This document shows positions 1 to 11,150 of a DNA stretch of 64,000 nt, piece by piece. The position numbers and the translations under genes were made by a program. The stretch is from the NCBI GenBank assembly GCA_030323305.1, contig CP106741.1:3588001-3652000 (forward strand), given 5' to 3'. The DNA is from Paenibacillus sp. CC-CFT747. GTDB lineage: Bacteria; Bacillota; Bacilli; Paenibacillales; NBRC-103111. How positions within the stretch are numbered: position 1 is the stretch's first letter; the number at the start of each line of letters is the position of its first letter. Under the pieces are notes generated by a model that saw nothing but the letters and a program-made list of their open reading frames with translations, was not told where the DNA came from and searched no databases.

Positions 1-1
1 C

Positions 2-1405
2 TTTCGGGGAGGAAATTATCCTCCGATGATGGGCATGGAATCGGCATCGAACCTTCCGGAACTCGGGGCCATGCAGGCCATGCCCAATATGCCGCAGGTG
101 GGCGGGCTCGGAGCAGGGCCGGCTGCACCCAATGCGCCCCTCCTCTCGCCGATGGCCTACCAGCCTCATCCTAATATGCCTTATCCCGGGCTGACCGGTC
201 CCGCCCAGAAGGAGGATCCTTGCGCAGGCATTCCTTATCCTTACCAGGCCGAAGGGATGGAGAATGCTCCGATTTCCCCGTATGGCACCGGCATGATGTC
301 GGAGCCGTGGGGGCATCACATGATCCCGATGCATCCCGATTACTGCATGCCGCATGGCATTATGCCGTATGAAGGGGTACCCGGATATCCTCCTGTTCCT
401 CCTTATGGCGGAGTGGCGCCATACGGAATGATGGGCCCGGACTGCGGATGCGGAGAGATCAGCCCGGCAGAGAACAAGGCCGCCCCATGGGAGAACGCGA
501 TGGTAAGCCCGATGATGACGGCGCCGGTCAATAACGCGATGGTGAGCCCGATGATGGCAGCACCGGTCAACAACGCGATGGTAAGCCCGATGATGACGGC
601 GCCTGTCAACAACGCGATGGTGAGCCCGATGATGGCAGCACCGGTCAACAACACGATGGTAAGCCCGATGATGACGGCTCCGGTCAACAACGCGATGGTG
701 AGCCCGATGATGACGGCACCGGTCAACAACGCAATGGTGAGCCCGATGATGGCAGCCCCGGTTACCAATGCTATGTTCAGTCCTATGGAAAACTCCATGG
801 TCAGCCCGCTGGAAACTGCCCCGACCGGACCGGCCGAGAAAACATCGCCGATTGAGAATCAACCGTTTCCTGGGCTTCATGGTCAGGACGCCGGCATGAT
901 GCCGTACGGAGCTCCGGGTGTGTCCCCTTACGGAATGGGAGGCCAGCCGGGCTATGGAATGGACCCTTACGGCATGCACGGTTACGCGTATGGACCGCAA
1001 AGCTATGCGGCGCCCGGCTATGGAATGCCTGCCCTCCATGGTATGGAGACCTATGGAGCCCAGCCTTACGGCATGCAGCCCTACGGGGCCGGGTATATGA
1101 ACCCGTATGCGGGAGGGGCCATGCCTTGGGGCTATCCTCCTTATCCCACCGGAGGAGGAAAAGAGAATCCCGTCCTCGGAGCCGAAGGTGGAAAGGACTG
1201 CGGCTGCGGCTGTGGAGGCCGTCAGGAGGATCACGTTCCGATCTCCTCCTTCCGCAAGGAACCGGAGGAACCCATCCGCAAACCTGCGAAGAGCAAAGCC
1301 AAATCGTCCTCCAAGGCGACGCTGCACGCTCTGCCGGCTTACGAGAAGACCGAAAGAAAGGCCGACAGCCGGGATAATTTGCCCTGGTTAAATTACTACC
1401 GGTAA
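2..1405 (+). CDS. SafA-like spore coat protein, C-terminal part (5' cut by window edge)
   Basis: The frame is open from base 2, so the first visible ATG at 26 is internal and the N-terminus lies outside the window. The visible 467 residues are very rich in Met, Pro, Gly, Tyr and Asn, with no membrane segment. Residues around 165-255 hold seven near-perfect copies of a 13-residue unit (NAMVSPMMTAPVN). Later come Gly-Tyr-Met stretches (PYGM repeats), a short cysteine cluster (CGCGCGG) and a basic Lys/Ser tail. Low-complexity composition and the position directly before bofC-ruvCAB fit the LysM-containing SafA/coat assembly proteins found here in Paenibacillus, whose LysM domain would be upstream. 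The LysM domain itself is not visible, so the family call is inferred from context and composition. Confidence 0.6.
   Translation, partial: FRGGNYPPMMGMESASNLPELGAMQAMPNMPQVGGLGAGPAAPNAPLLSPMAYQPHPNMPYPGLTGPAQKEDPCAGIPYPYQAEGMENAPISPYGTGMMSEPWGHHMIPMHPDYCMPHGIMPYEGVPGYPPVPPYGGVAPYGMMGPDCGCGEISPAENKAAPWENAMVSPMMTAPVNNAMVSPMMAAPVNNAMVSPMMTAPVNNAMVSPMMAAPVNNTMVSPMMTAPVNNAMVSPMMTAPVNNAMVSPMMAAPVTNAMFSPMENSMVSPLETAPTGPAEKTSPIENQPFPGLHGQDAGMMPYGAPGVSPYGMGGQPGYGMDPYGMHGYAYGPQSYAAPGYGMPALHGMETYGAQPYGMQPYGAGYMNPYAGGAMPWGYPPYPTGGGKENPVLGAEGGKDCGCGCGGRQEDHVPISSFRKEPEEPIRKPAKSKAKSSSKATLHALPAYEKTERKADSRDNLPWLNYYR
494..766 (+). repeat. Seven tandem 39-bp units inside the coat protein gene
   Basis: Seven in-frame copies of a 39-bp unit encode NAMVSPMM(T/A)APVN. 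Copies differ by a few substitutions, with Thr and Ala mostly alternating at position 9. A degenerate eighth unit (NAMFSPMENSMVSPLETAP) follows. Near identity at the DNA level suggests recent expansion by slippage or unequal recombination. Confidence 0.9.
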
Positions 1406-1477
1406 GGAAACGCTCCGTGCATAATCCCCCTTCCCCCTGGAAAAGCTAGAAACAACTTTCAGGACAGGGGATTTGCC

Positions 1478-2146
1478 ATGGGCTATTCCAACCTTTTGAA
1501 ACAGCTGAGAAAGAAGCTTCGCCTGCGCAAGCGCTGGCTTTCTTTAGGAGCATGGATACTGGCTGCCGGGGTTTTTGCCGCAGGAGTGGCATGGGTGGGT
1601 TCAAGAGAAGAGGGTCCGGAGCCGGACGCACCCGTCATGAAGACGGTCGCAGCAAGCAAACGTCCCGCTGGAGACGACCCGCTGCAGAAGGTGAAGGAAA
1701 GCGCGAAGGACCGGGCCGTGCTGCTGGAGAGGATTTATTTGTGCGGCGAGGAGACGGAGGACAGCGGCGTGTGGAAGCCGGAAGCGGTTCTCCAATACGG
1801 GAAGGAGCATCCGGCGCAGGAGGTTTCCTTGGATTCGGAAGGGCGCGTTCATTTTACAGAGCGGGTGGATGACCTCTCCAGCCGGTGCAAGGACCGGGCT
1901 TACTTCGGCCTGGACAAGAACGGGAACCTGTCTTTGTTTGAAGGTGTGCCGGAGAATGACAAGGTGATTCGGACCTTCTTCCAGCTCAATCTTCAATATT
2001 TGAAAAGCAGCCTCCCGATCGAAACCTGGGAGCAGCTTCACGCGGGCATCCGCGTCTCGGATGTGGAGGAGTACAACAGCGTCATCTCCACCTTCTCCAA
2101 TTTTGCCGTAACGGACCATCCGGAAGGCAAAGCGCCGAACGCGTGA
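1478..2146 (+). CDS. bofC: BofC, intercompartmental signalling factor of sporulation
   Basis: The 222-residue protein has a basic N-terminus, one membrane or export segment at about residues 23-42 (LSLGAWILAAGVFAAGVAWV) and an extracytoplasmic domain. The C-terminal part (about 130-215, with YFGLDKNGNLSLFEGVPENDKVIRTFFQLN and then LPIETWEQLHAGIRVSDVEEYNSVISTFSNFA) matches the BofC C-terminal domain pattern. In Bacillus, BofC is made in the forespore and restrains SpoIVB proteolysis so that sigma-K activation is timed. It lies between the coat gene and ruvC, the usual place in this lineage, and is closed by a strong terminator. Start chosen at ATG 1478 behind CAGGGG; no better start is seen. 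Confidence 0.8.
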   Translation: MGYSNLLKQLRKKLRLRKRWLSLGAWILAAGVFAAGVAWVGSREEGPEPDAPVMKTVAASKRPAGDDPLQKVKESAKDRAVLLERIYLCGEETEDSGVWKPEAVLQYGKEHPAQEVSLDSEGRVHFTERVDDLSSRCKDRAYFGLDKNGNLSLFEGVPENDKVIRTFFQLNLQYLKSSLPIETWEQLHAGIRVSDVEEYNSVISTFSNFAVTDHPEGKAPNA

Positions 2147-2205
2147 AAGGCGGGCCGCGATGCCAAGCTTTGGATATAGAAAGAGGTTTTGTCACCGGTT
2201 AGCCT

Positions 2206-2235
2206 AAGAAGCCCGCCATGCGGGCTTCTTTTTTA
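2206..2235 (+). terminator. Rho-independent terminator after bofC
   Basis: Perfect 10-bp stem AAGAAGCCCG / CGGGCTTCTT with a 5-base loop (CCATG), followed by a run of T. It separates bofC from the ruv operon. Confidence 0.9.
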
Positions 2236-2284
2236 TTTGGGGAAGAGGGCGGGGAGGGCGGTACTCAGGGGGCCGATAATCTGC

Positions 2285-2313
2285 TATAATGAAAAAAACG
2301 ATACATATGTTCG
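2285..2313 (+). promoter_or_regulatory. Extended -10 promoter of ruvCAB with LexA-like box
   Basis: TGCTATAAT (TATAAT at 2285-2290) is an extended -10; no good -35 is present. Immediately downstream, at 2300-2313, GATACATATGTTCG agrees at 11 of 14 positions with the Bacillus SOS box CGAAC-N4-GTTCG and has one perfect half-site. It would overlap the transcription start. ruvAB is part of the LexA regulon in Bacillus, so SOS control is expected. The promoter is well supported; LexA binding is an inference. Confidence 0.6.
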
Positions 2314-2335
2314 CTTTAGGAATGGAGAGAGTGGA

Positions 2336-2838
2336 TTGCGCATTTTAGGAATTGACCCGGGGATCGCCATTGTCGGCTTCGGGTTTATCGATAAGCAGGG
2401 AAGCAAGCTGACTCCGGTTCAGTACGGAAGCATCCAGACGGAAGCCCATACGGATCCCGGCCAGCGTCTGAAGGACGTTTACGATTCGGCGGTTCATCTC
2501 ATCGAGAAGTACAAGCCGGACGCTATGGCGATCGAGAAGCTGTTCTTCAACCGCAACGTGACAACGGCCTTCACCGTTGCTCAGGCCCGGGGGTGCTGAT
2601 CCTGGCCGCCGTGCAGAAGGGAATTCCTGTAGGAGAGTATACTCCGCTGCAGGTGAAGCAGGCGACGGTCGGGTACGGCAAGGCCGAGAAGAAGCAGGTG
2701 CAGGAAATGGTGAGAATGTTTCTTAACCTTTCCGCCGTGCCCAAGCCGGACGATGTGGCGGATGCGCTGGCCGTGGCGATCTGCCACGCCCATTCCTACG
2801 TGCTGACGGACAAACTGAACGGGGTGGGGAAACGATGA
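2336..2838 (+). CDS. ruvC: RuvC, Holliday junction resolvase (frame broken by one lost base)
   Basis: Encodes the endonuclease that cuts Holliday junctions in the RuvABC complex. The start is TTG 2336 behind GGAGAG, giving LRILGIDPG; the earlier ATG would add an unrelated extension. Catalytic acids are visible: Asp in GIDPG, Glu in [10 protein letters not shown] and the Asp pair in [13 protein letters not shown]. The frame breaks at the G run 2589-2593; adding one G restores [17 protein letters not shown]. Rejoined length is about 167 residues, normal for RuvC. The stop overlaps the ruvA start (ATGA). The break is probably a sequence error, since the rest is fully conserved. Confidence 0.93.
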
Positions 2839-3455
2839 TTGATTTTCTGAGGGGAAGCCTCGTTCACCGGGAAACCGATTACGTGGTGCTGGATGTGAAC
2901 GGAGTCGGCTACCGGGTGTTTTGCGCCAATCCCTATGCCGTGCAGGCCGGTGAGGCGGAAGGCGTTACGCTCTTTATTCATTACCATGTGAGGGAAGACG
3001 CCCATCTCCTGTTCGGATTCCGCAGCCGGGAGGAGCAGACCTTGTTCCGACGGCTTCTGGAGGTGAGCGGCATAGGACCTAAGGTGGCGCTCGGGATTGT
3101 CGGGGCCGGTGAGCCGGAGGCGGTGGTTTCCGCGATCTACACGGAGGATGTCGCGTTCCTGACCCGCCTCCCCGGCATAGGCAAGAAGACGGCGCAGCGG
3201 ATTGTGCTCGACCTGAAGGACAAGCTGTCCGACCTTCCGGTTGGACAGCTTGCCGGTCCGGTCGGGAAGAGCGCCGCCGTCCCGGCTGCCGCGCCGCGGG
3301 GGCCGTGGAGCGAAGCGAAGGAGGCGCTCCAGGCCCTCGGCTATACGGAGGCCGAGGTGGAGCGCGTGAAGCCGGCGGTGCAGGAAGCCGCTACGGGAAC
3401 GGAAGGGGCGGACGCGCTGGTGAAGCTGGCGCTGCAGGTCCTTTTCCGCGGCTGA
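2835..3455 (+). CDS. ruvA: RuvA, Holliday junction DNA-binding subunit
   Basis: Intact 206-residue protein. It shows the N-terminal OB fold ([26 protein letters not shown]), two helix-hairpin-helix motifs around residues 72-130 ([14 protein letters not shown] and [13 protein letters not shown]), an acidic/Ala/Pro linker, and the C-terminal domain ([18 protein letters not shown]) that contacts RuvB. RuvA tetramers hold the four-way junction and load RuvB. It overlaps ruvC by four bases and is followed 142 bp later by ruvB, so the three are likely one operon. Confidence 0.97.
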   Translation: MIDFLRGSLVHRETDYVVLDVNGVGYRVFCANPYAVQAGEAEGVTLFIHYHVREDAHLLFGFRSREEQTLFRRLLEVSGIGPKVALGIVGAGEPEAVVSAIYTEDVAFLTRLPGIGKKTAQRIVLDLKDKLSDLPVGQLAGPVGKSAAVPAAAPRGPWSEAKEALQALGYTEAEVERVKPAVQEAATGTEGADALVKLALQVLFRG

Positions 3456-3597
3456 CGGGACACAGGGGCAAGCAGCCCGTTTTCTAAGCCTCATCGGGCT
3501 CGCCCCGAACCCTTTACGGGATGAGAGACGACGGCCCATAGGCTAACGGTTATGGCTTCTGCCGGCGGGTCCGGTTAGAGGCCGGAGGGAGGACTTC

Positions 3598-4604
3598 ATG
3601 GAAGACAGAATCATCTCCGCCAACTTGATGATGGAGGACCAGGCGGTAGAGCTCAGCCTGCGTCCCCGTTTCTTGGCGGAATATATAGGGCAGACGCAAG
3701 CCAAAGAGAATCTGAAGATTTATATAGAAGCGGCCAAGCAGCGCAAAGAGGCATTGGATCATGTGCTCCTGTACGGCCCCCAGGGCTCGGCAAGACGACC
3801 TTATCCAATATCATTGCTAATGAGCTGGGCGTCAACATCCGGACTACTTCCGGGCCGGCTATTGAACGGCCGGGCGATCTCGCGGCCCTGCTGACGAACC
3901 TGCAGGAAGGGGACGTACTCTTCATCGACGAAATTCACCGGCTCCACCGGACGGTGGAAGAGGTGCTCTATCCCGCTATGGAAGATTTCGCCTTGGACAT
4001 TATTATCGGCAAGGGTCCGAGCGCCCGTTCCGTCCGGCTGGACCTGCCGCCGTTTACCCTGATTGGGGCGACGACGCGGGCGGGTCTTCTGTCCGCTCCT
4101 CTGCGCGATCGCTTCGGCGTCGTCAGCCGGCTTGAGTATTATACCAACGACGAGCTCAGCTTTATCGTCAGCCGGGCTTCGGACATTCTTGAGGTGCCGA
4201 TTATCGGGGAGGCGGCTGCCGAGATCGGCATGCGATCCCGGGGAACGCCCCGCATTGCGAACCGTCTGCTGAAAAGGGTGAGGGATTTTGCCCAAGTGAA
4301 GGGAGACGGAGTCATTACGCTGGAAATGGCCCGGATGGCCCTTCAGATGATCCAGGTGGACGAGCTTGGACTCGATGAGGTCGATCATAAGATGCTGCGC
4401 TCCATTATGACCAACTTCCGCGGAGGGCCGGTCGGCCTGGATACCATCGCGGCTACGATCGGGGAAGAGAGCCAGACGATAGAAGACGTCTACGAGCCTT
4501 ATCTCCTGCAGATCGGTTTTCTGCAGCGAACCCCGAGGGGACGGGCGGTTACTCCGCTTGCCTACCGTCATTTGGGCATGGAGCCTCCCGAGAATCGGAC
4601 GTAA
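3598..4604 (+). CDS. ruvB: RuvB, Holliday junction branch migration ATPase (one lost base)
   Basis: Hexameric AAA+ motor that drives branch migration with RuvA. ATG 3598 follows GGAGGGAGG. The N-terminal part ([19 protein letters not shown]) runs into a broken Walker A at the C run 3777-3781; adding one C gives [19 protein letters not shown]. The second frame holds Walker B (LFIDEIHRL), sensor 1 ([19 protein letters not shown]) and the winged-helix DNA-binding end ([16 protein letters not shown]). Rejoined length is 335 residues, as usual. No other defect is seen, so a sequence error is more likely than a mutation. Confidence 0.95.
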
Positions 4605-4676
4605 GCAGCAACTTTTTACGCGGAGGGGAGTCTAACCCTTTATAACGCTAACGACCAAAAGGAGATTCTCTGCCCC

Positions 4677-6773
4677 ATGAAATGGAAGCTGAACCGTCCT
4701 ACGAAGCTTATCCTGACTGCTGCTGTTACTTTTGCCCTGGCGGGCTCCCCTTATGGGAGAAGCCGGCTCAGGCCGCTGCTCCCAAGCTGGATACGATCCG
4801 GGTCGCCTTGTATATCAATGCGGATAAATACAAGGTCAACACCGCAAGTGTCACCCTTTCCGCCGACGGCGGATTAACGCTGGGAATCCGGACGGCTGCG
4901 GGAGCGGCTCCGCTCGATACCGTCAATGGTCCCCAAGCGGTCAAAGCCAGTCTGAACGGATATTCCGTCAATGTGCTGACGACCGGCGATTGGGCCGCGG
5001 CGCAAGCCGCCGGCAAGAGTACGGCCGCGGCCGGGCAAAGTTCCTTTATCTATAAGAATGAGAGCCTGGGCAAGCCGGTTTACCAGGTCGTGGCGGGTCC
5101 CTATGTGACCTTAGCCGAGGCAACGGCAGCCAAGGCAACGCTCACTTCCAAGCCTGAGATGGCCGCCTATTCCGCCGGGATGAGCTTGGGGGGACGCTGT
5201 ACTGGAATGCCGGCAGCTTTTCGAGCGAAGCCGAAGCCCTTAAGCAGAAGAGCGCCTTGGCTGCGGCAGGAGTCATGACTGAGCTGGTGCTTCAGGAGAA
5301 CGCCGGCATTCCGGTTTATTCACTGTGGCTCGGCGGCGAAAGCGAAGCCGGCCGGTTAGAAGCCGTTAAGGCACAAGCCCTTGCGGCCGCTCCCGGGCTT
5401 ACGCTTGCCCCTCTGGATGCCGCTGCTCCTTATCTAATGAAACGGACGGATGTTTCGGCCAGCACGAACGGGGCTTCGGGCCTCACCCATTATTCCTTCA
5501 ACAGCAACGGGGAGAAGGTGCTGGTTTCGCCCAGGCAGTCGAAGATTCAAGTGAAAGAGAAGAATCGGGCCTACCGGGGAACGATCGAACTCAGCCCCTT
5601 CAACGGCAAGCTGGCCGTCATTAACGAGCTTCCTTTCGAGGAGTATCTGTATTCGGTCGTCACCTCGGAGATGAATACGGGATGGCCTAAGGAAGCCCTG
5701 AAAGCCCAGGCGGTAGCGGCCCGAACCTACGCCGCGAAGGCGGGACTCAAATACGGGATCGCCCATGTAAGCGACAGCGTGGCGGACCAGGCATACAACG
5801 GAAATGAATATGCGGATGTAACCCAGGCCGTGGAAGCGACACGCGGAGAAATGCTGGCCGACAAGACCGGGGCTCTGATCACTCCCTACTACTCGTCCAA
5901 TGCCGGAGGCATGTCGTCGGAATCCTCCGAAGTGTGGAACGCCGGTGTTCCTTACCTGAAGAGCGTCCCGAGTCCGGACGAAAGAGCTTCGAAGGACAAG
6001 CCGGTGTGGTACAAGGTTGTCCGTAAGGACGGCGCTGTCGGATATGTTCATCCTTCCTATTTGAAGGACACGGGCACGAAGAACCCGGCCGGCCTGCCGG
6101 TCTACCAGGCTACCGAAGTGGTCAATGTTCGGTCGATTCCTACAACGAACCAGAATAACAGCGTAGTCCTCGGACAGCTCGCTGCGGCCGAGCGCGTCAC
6201 CATTATCGGCAGTACACCGGAATCGACCGAGTACGCCTGGATTCGCGGTCCCTATAAAGCCGATGTTCTGCTTCCGAAGATTAACGCCGGCTTGACGTCT
6301 CCGCTGTTGGGACTGCTGACCCGTCTGGAGACCGGAGCGAGGGGCCTTCCAACCGGGTGATTTCCTTAAAGGTTAACGGAAGCGAAATCAAGGTGCCTTA
6401 CGCGGACAGCTTCCGTACCATGCTGAACGGGCTCCCGAGTACGCTGTTTGATATCGAGGAAACCGGACGGTATACTGTACTAGGAGCAAACGGAACGAAG
6501 CAGGAGATAACGGGCCGGGGACCAGGCACTTTGAATGTCCTGAGCGCACAAGGAACCTCCACGCCGCTTCAAGGAGACAATCTGTATATGATGGACGGTG
6601 GTGGGAAGGTACGGCTTGCTACGGCCGACGCCCAGTTTCTGTTCACCGGAAAAGGGTACGGCCACGGCTTGGGCATGTCCCAATGGGGAGCCCGGGCTAT
6701 GGCGGAGCAAGGGAATGATTACCGCTACATTCTGACATACTATTATTCCGGAGCTACTATCGTTAAGGACTGA
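4677..6773 (+). CDS. SpoIID/LytB-domain protein (three lost bases)
   Basis: Restoring one base each at the C run 4747-4750, the G run 5188-5193 and the G run 6341-6344 gives one protein of about 699 residues. It has a signal sequence ([15 protein letters not shown]), a SPOR-like N-terminal region ([22 protein letters not shown]), the SpoIID domain (about residues 280-430, [35 protein letters not shown]), an SH3-like insert ([15 protein letters not shown]) and the SpoIID C-terminal signature [15 protein letters not shown]. SpoIID proteins are lytic transglycosylases acting on peptidoglycan; the vegetative or sporulation role of this ruv-linked paralogue is not known to me. AAGGAG precedes ATG 4677; queA starts 7 bases after its stop. 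Confidence 0.85.
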
Positions 6774-6780
6774 AGAATAC

Positions 6781-7851
6781 ATGAACGTAGATTTGTTTGA
6801 TTATGAGCTGCCCGAATCACTGATTGCCCAGACGCCCCTGCCCAATCGGACGGGCTCGCGTCTGCTGGCCCTGAACAAGGAGACGGGGGCGGTCGATCAC
6901 CTGATGTTCGAGCAGCTGGATCAATTTCTGAAAGCCGGGGACGTACTCGTGTTGAACGACACACGGGTAATTCCAGCCCGGCTTTTTGGCTTCAAAGCGG
7001 ATACCGGAGCGAAGGCGGAGGTACTGCTTCTGAAGGCCCTCGGAGAGGATCGCTGGGAAGCGTTGGTCAAGCCCGGGAAGAAGCTTCCCGTTGGGGCACA
7101 GATTCAATTCGGCGTGGGGGAAGCGGGGGCCGGTGGGGAAGCTCCGCTTACCGCTGTTATTGAAGAGGCGAGCGACATGGGGGGCCGGGTGCTCCGGTTC
7201 ACCTATAAAGGAATTTTTGCGGAAATTTTGGAGCGTCTCGGGCAGATGCCTCTTCCTCCCTACATCAAGGAACAGCTGTCCGAGAAGGAACGGTACCAGA
7301 CGGTCTACGCCAAGCATGAAGGGTCGGCGGCCGCTCCGACGGCCGGGCTTCATTTTACCCAGGCTTATCTGGAGAGGCTTCGGGAGCGCGGGGTTCATAT
7401 CGCCTACCTGACCCTGCATGTGGGGCTCGGGACCTTCCGTCCCGTCTCCGCCGACAAGGTGGAGGAGCATCGGATGCATGAGGAATATTTCGAGCTACCG
7501 CCCGAAACCGTCGAGCTGATCAACCGGGTTAAAGCGGAAGGGGGCAAGGTGGCGGCGGTAGGGACGACCTCGGCCCGGACGCTGGAGTCGGCCGCGCGGA
7601 TTAGCCGGGATGCCGGGCTTCCGGAAGGAACCCTGATGCCTTGCTCGGGCTGGACGGATATTTTCATCTATCCGGGGGTACCCCTGCTCGTCGTGGATGC
7701 CCTGCTGACGAATTTCCACTTACCCAAATCGACTCTCGTGATGCTGGTCAGCGCCCTCGCGGGAAGAGAGAACATTTTACGGGCTTATAAGGAAGCCGTG
7801 GAGAAGGAGTACCGCTTCTTCAGCTTCGGTGATGCCATGTTTATTTATTAG
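6781..7851 (+). CDS. queA: QueA, S-adenosylmethionine:tRNA ribosyltransferase-isomerase
   Basis: Intact 356-residue enzyme of queuosine synthesis; it transfers the ribosyl part of SAM to 7-aminomethyl-7-deazaguanine in tRNA, making epoxyqueuosine. Diagnostic stretches: [24 protein letters not shown] at the start, [38 protein letters not shown] and [19 protein letters not shown]. Length is normal for the family. It sits in the order queA-tgt-yajC that is widespread in bacteria, so it is likely cotranscribed with tgt, the enzyme that acts before it. Confidence 0.97.
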   Translation: MNVDLFDYELPESLIAQTPLPNRTGSRLLALNKETGAVDHLMFEQLDQFLKAGDVLVLNDTRVIPARLFGFKADTGAKAEVLLLKALGEDRWEALVKPGKKLPVGAQIQFGVGEAGAGGEAPLTAVIEEASDMGGRVLRFTYKGIFAEILERLGQMPLPPYIKEQLSEKERYQTVYAKHEGSAAAPTAGLHFTQAYLERLRERGVHIAYLTLHVGLGTFRPVSADKVEEHRMHEEYFELPPETVELINRVKAEGGKVAAVGTTSARTLESAARISRDAGLPEGTLMPCSGWTDIFIYPGVPLLVVDALLTNFHLPKSTLVMLVSALAGRENILRAYKEAVEKEYRFFSFGDAMFIY

Positions 7852-9009
<1,158 letters not shown>

Positions 9010-9036
9010 TCCACTAACCGAAAGGAGGCATTTGGA

Positions 9037-9375
9037 ATGATGTTTTTAGCGGAAGGTACAACGACCCAGCAATCGGGCAGCTTCCTCTATTCCCTGCTCC
9101 CGATCATCTTGATGTTTGCGGTGCTGTATTTTCTCCTGATCCGTCCCCAGCAGAAACGGAGCAAGACCCGCAACATGATGCTGGGCGGCTTGAAGAAGGG
9201 GGACAAGGTCGTTACCATCGGCGGGCTGCACGGAACGATTATGGAGATTAACGACGAAACGGTCGTCCTCAGGGTCAACGATGCAACCAAGCTGACGTTT
9301 GACCGTTCGGCCATCAATTCCGTAAGCGCTTCGGCACCTGCCCCAGTGGCCGCTCCGGCGCCTGAGAAGAAATAA
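9037..9375 (+). CDS. yajC: YajC, preprotein translocase accessory subunit
   Basis: 112 residues with one N-terminal membrane helix (about 18-36, LLPIILMFAVLYFLLIRP) followed by the hallmark QQKRSKTRNMMLGGLKKGDKVVTIGGLHGTI. YajC forms a membrane complex with SecDF and YidC; secD and secF are 4.6 kb downstream. A strong AAAGGAGG precedes ATG 9037. The Ala/Pro-rich tail is unremarkable. A terminator follows, ending the queA-tgt-yajC group. Confidence 0.96.
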   Translation: MMFLAEGTTTQQSGSFLYSLLPIILMFAVLYFLLIRPQQKRSKTRNMMLGGLKKGDKVVTIGGLHGTIMEINDETVVLRVNDATKLTFDRSAINSVSASAPAPVAAPAPEKK

Positions 9376-9399
9376 GCAGGCTCCTGCAAGGCCCTGGCG

Positions 9400-9425
9400 A
9401 ACCCCGGACTATCCGGGGTTTTTCT
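9400..9425 (+). terminator. Terminator after yajC
   Basis: Perfect 9-bp stem AACCCCGGA / TCCGGGGTT with a CTA loop, followed by TTTCTT. Confidence 0.9.
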
Positions 9426-9564
9426 TATGGAGCAGGAGCAACCAAAAGCACCTTCCGCTTTACCGGAATGGCCGCCAGGCCGTCCGAAAAGAGGATAGGT
9501 GCTTATTTGAGATTACGTTCGTCTGAATCCGGGAATTCTCCGAGCTTCGGACGTTTCTGTCCGT

Positions 9565-10412
9565 TTAACCGTTTTTGCCGACTTCCCTATTCTTGAGAAA
9601 GCTCACGACGTAGTTCTGGAAGAGGCTGCGGCCTTCGCTTAACCGAAGGGCCATGGTTCCGGCGAACAAGCCCAGCAGGAGACCGCCGCACATGTCCGTA
9701 AGCCAGTGGATCCCGAGGTAGAAGATCGAGAAGATGATAAACGCCGCGCTGCCAATCGTAAACCGGCGCCAGAACACGCTGTTCGATTTCCACGCAATCA
9801 CGGCCATGGTGACGGATAGGGAAGTGTGAAGGCTCGGGAAGCAGTTATTCAAGCCCGACAAGGGACGATATTCCTGTTCGAAGGTCGGAAAGACGGAAGT
9901 CATCAGAAATTCCACTTTGGTGGAGGCGTAGTACCAGACTTCGTTAACCGGGAAGAACAGATAGAACGGAATGGCGATCATGTAATTGAACATCATGGCA
10001 TAACAAACGGCGTAAAACAGCTTATGGTTCTTCTGGTAGGTGTAGATGCCGAGTGAGGCCACCATGATGGCGGTAAAGACCACCACATAAAAAAGCTTGA
10101 CGCGATCGTCAGCCAGTCGCTTCGAAAGAGATGCTGAACCGCGGCTACAAAATCGCCTTCCAGCCGGTAAATATCGGAAGTGAAGTCGTTCTTCTGAACC
10201 ATCCGGTTCTCCAGAATCAACTCCACTTTGTTCATAAACAAAATGCCGATCAAAGCAAGAAAGTGCAGAAGGAATTTACGGTTCGTAAACAGTTCCTGAA
10301 CAAAAGCTCCGGCCGCCCGGAACGGATTGACGCGCAAGGCGAACAGAAGAAGAAAAAAGACGACTACGGTAATCCAGACAGTGACTTCGGTCATGGAGTG
10401 GAACAGAATCAT
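9565..10412 (-). CDS. PAP2-family membrane phosphatase (one lost base)
   Basis: Reads from ATG 10412 behind AGGGGAGCC. Several membrane helices are evident (WITVVVFFLLLFAL, FLLHFLALIGILFM, and more downstream). The frame breaks at the A run 10090-10095 (T run on the coding strand); restoring one base gives a protein of about 282 residues. The second half has the PAP2 signature NNCFPSLHTSLSVTMAVIAW and the histidine motif GIHWLTDMCGGLLLG. PAP2 enzymes dephosphorylate lipid phosphates such as undecaprenyl pyrophosphate, phosphatidic acid or inositol phospholipids; the substrate here cannot be told from sequence. Confidence 0.82.
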
Positions 10413-10527
10413 AAGGCTCCCCTAATCTAGGCAAAAGCGGAAGACCGGAATAACCGGCCCCTCCGCCCGTGAAATCCAAGTTATACCGGCCGAAGGCAGT
10501 CGGTTGGGCCGCTTCAACAACCTAAGT

Positions 10528-10536
10528 ATTATAGCA
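10528..10536 (-). promoter_or_regulatory. Extended -10 promoter for the PAP2 gene
   Basis: On the minus strand the bases read TGCTATAAT, a perfect extended -10, about 115 bp before the PAP2 start. The -35 region is weak. It points only toward the PAP2 gene. Confidence 0.5.
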
Positions 10537-10574
10537 CAATTGTTAAGGGGGAGTGAAGATGAGAGAAGGACGTG

Positions 10575-10962
10575 TTATTTTTTGGTTTGGACTCCCGTCA
10601 TCCCGCCTAAGGCACCTGCCAGGAAAGCCCCAACGGTGAACCACACGCTGGTCCAATCCACGCCTTTGTCGAAGCCCAAAAAACCCGTAAGGGAAATAAT
10701 GGCGCTGTAAGCAAGCCCGGTCATTCCGCCCGCATACCAGCCCCGGCTTCCCGATTTCCTTCCCGCCATGAAGCCTCCGGCCAATAGGGACATGGCGTGA
10801 ATGACGTAACGGGAAGCGGGAAGGGATTCTTCCTTCTGCCCGCCAAGCAGAAGGAGCAGAGCTAGAATAAACGCGGCTCCCCCATAATAAGGAAGGCGTA
10901 GAGCAGGCCCGAGAAGACATGCGGCATTTTGCGGGGGCTTCCGAATCTTTCCATGCTTTCAT
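10575..10962 (-). CDS. YrzE-like TIGR04086 membrane protein (two lost bases)
   Basis: The best start is ATG 10962, nine bases after AAAAGGAGG. Restoring one base at 10933-10937 and one at 10879-10883 joins MKAWKDSEAPRKMPHVFSGLLYAFLIMGGAAFILALLLL to the open C-terminal half (MSLLAGGFMAGRKSGSRGWYAGGMTGLAYSAIISLTGFLG). The result is about 129 residues with four predicted membrane helices and glycine-rich GG(F)MAGR and GALGGMTG motifs, as in the TIGR04086/YrzE family, which sits near yajC and secDF in Firmicutes. Function is unknown. Without the corrections only a 72-residue fragment remains. Confidence 0.7.
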
Positions 10963-11150
10963 CCGCAGCAACCTCCTTTTCCACCATTCTATGGGATGGT
11001 TGTCCGGAATATGACCGGGTTTGTCCGCCAGAAGGATTCGGCTGCTGCTTGAAATTGGTAAGGCGGGAGAAGAGTGGGCTCGAATGGGGGCGGGATCCGC
11101 AGGCCAGACTATCTGGTAATTGGAAGCCGGGAGGCGCGGGAGGGAATCCG

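Noticed and set aside
403..798. 131-codon minus-strand frame with IIGLTIALLTGAV repeats
   Set aside because: It is the antisense shadow of the 39-bp coat protein repeat; the membrane-like look comes from the repeat's codons.
10543..10971. 142-codon minus-strand frame with Arg/Ser-rich sequence
   Set aside because: Only its first residues belong to the YrzE-like gene; the rest is out of frame after the lost base.
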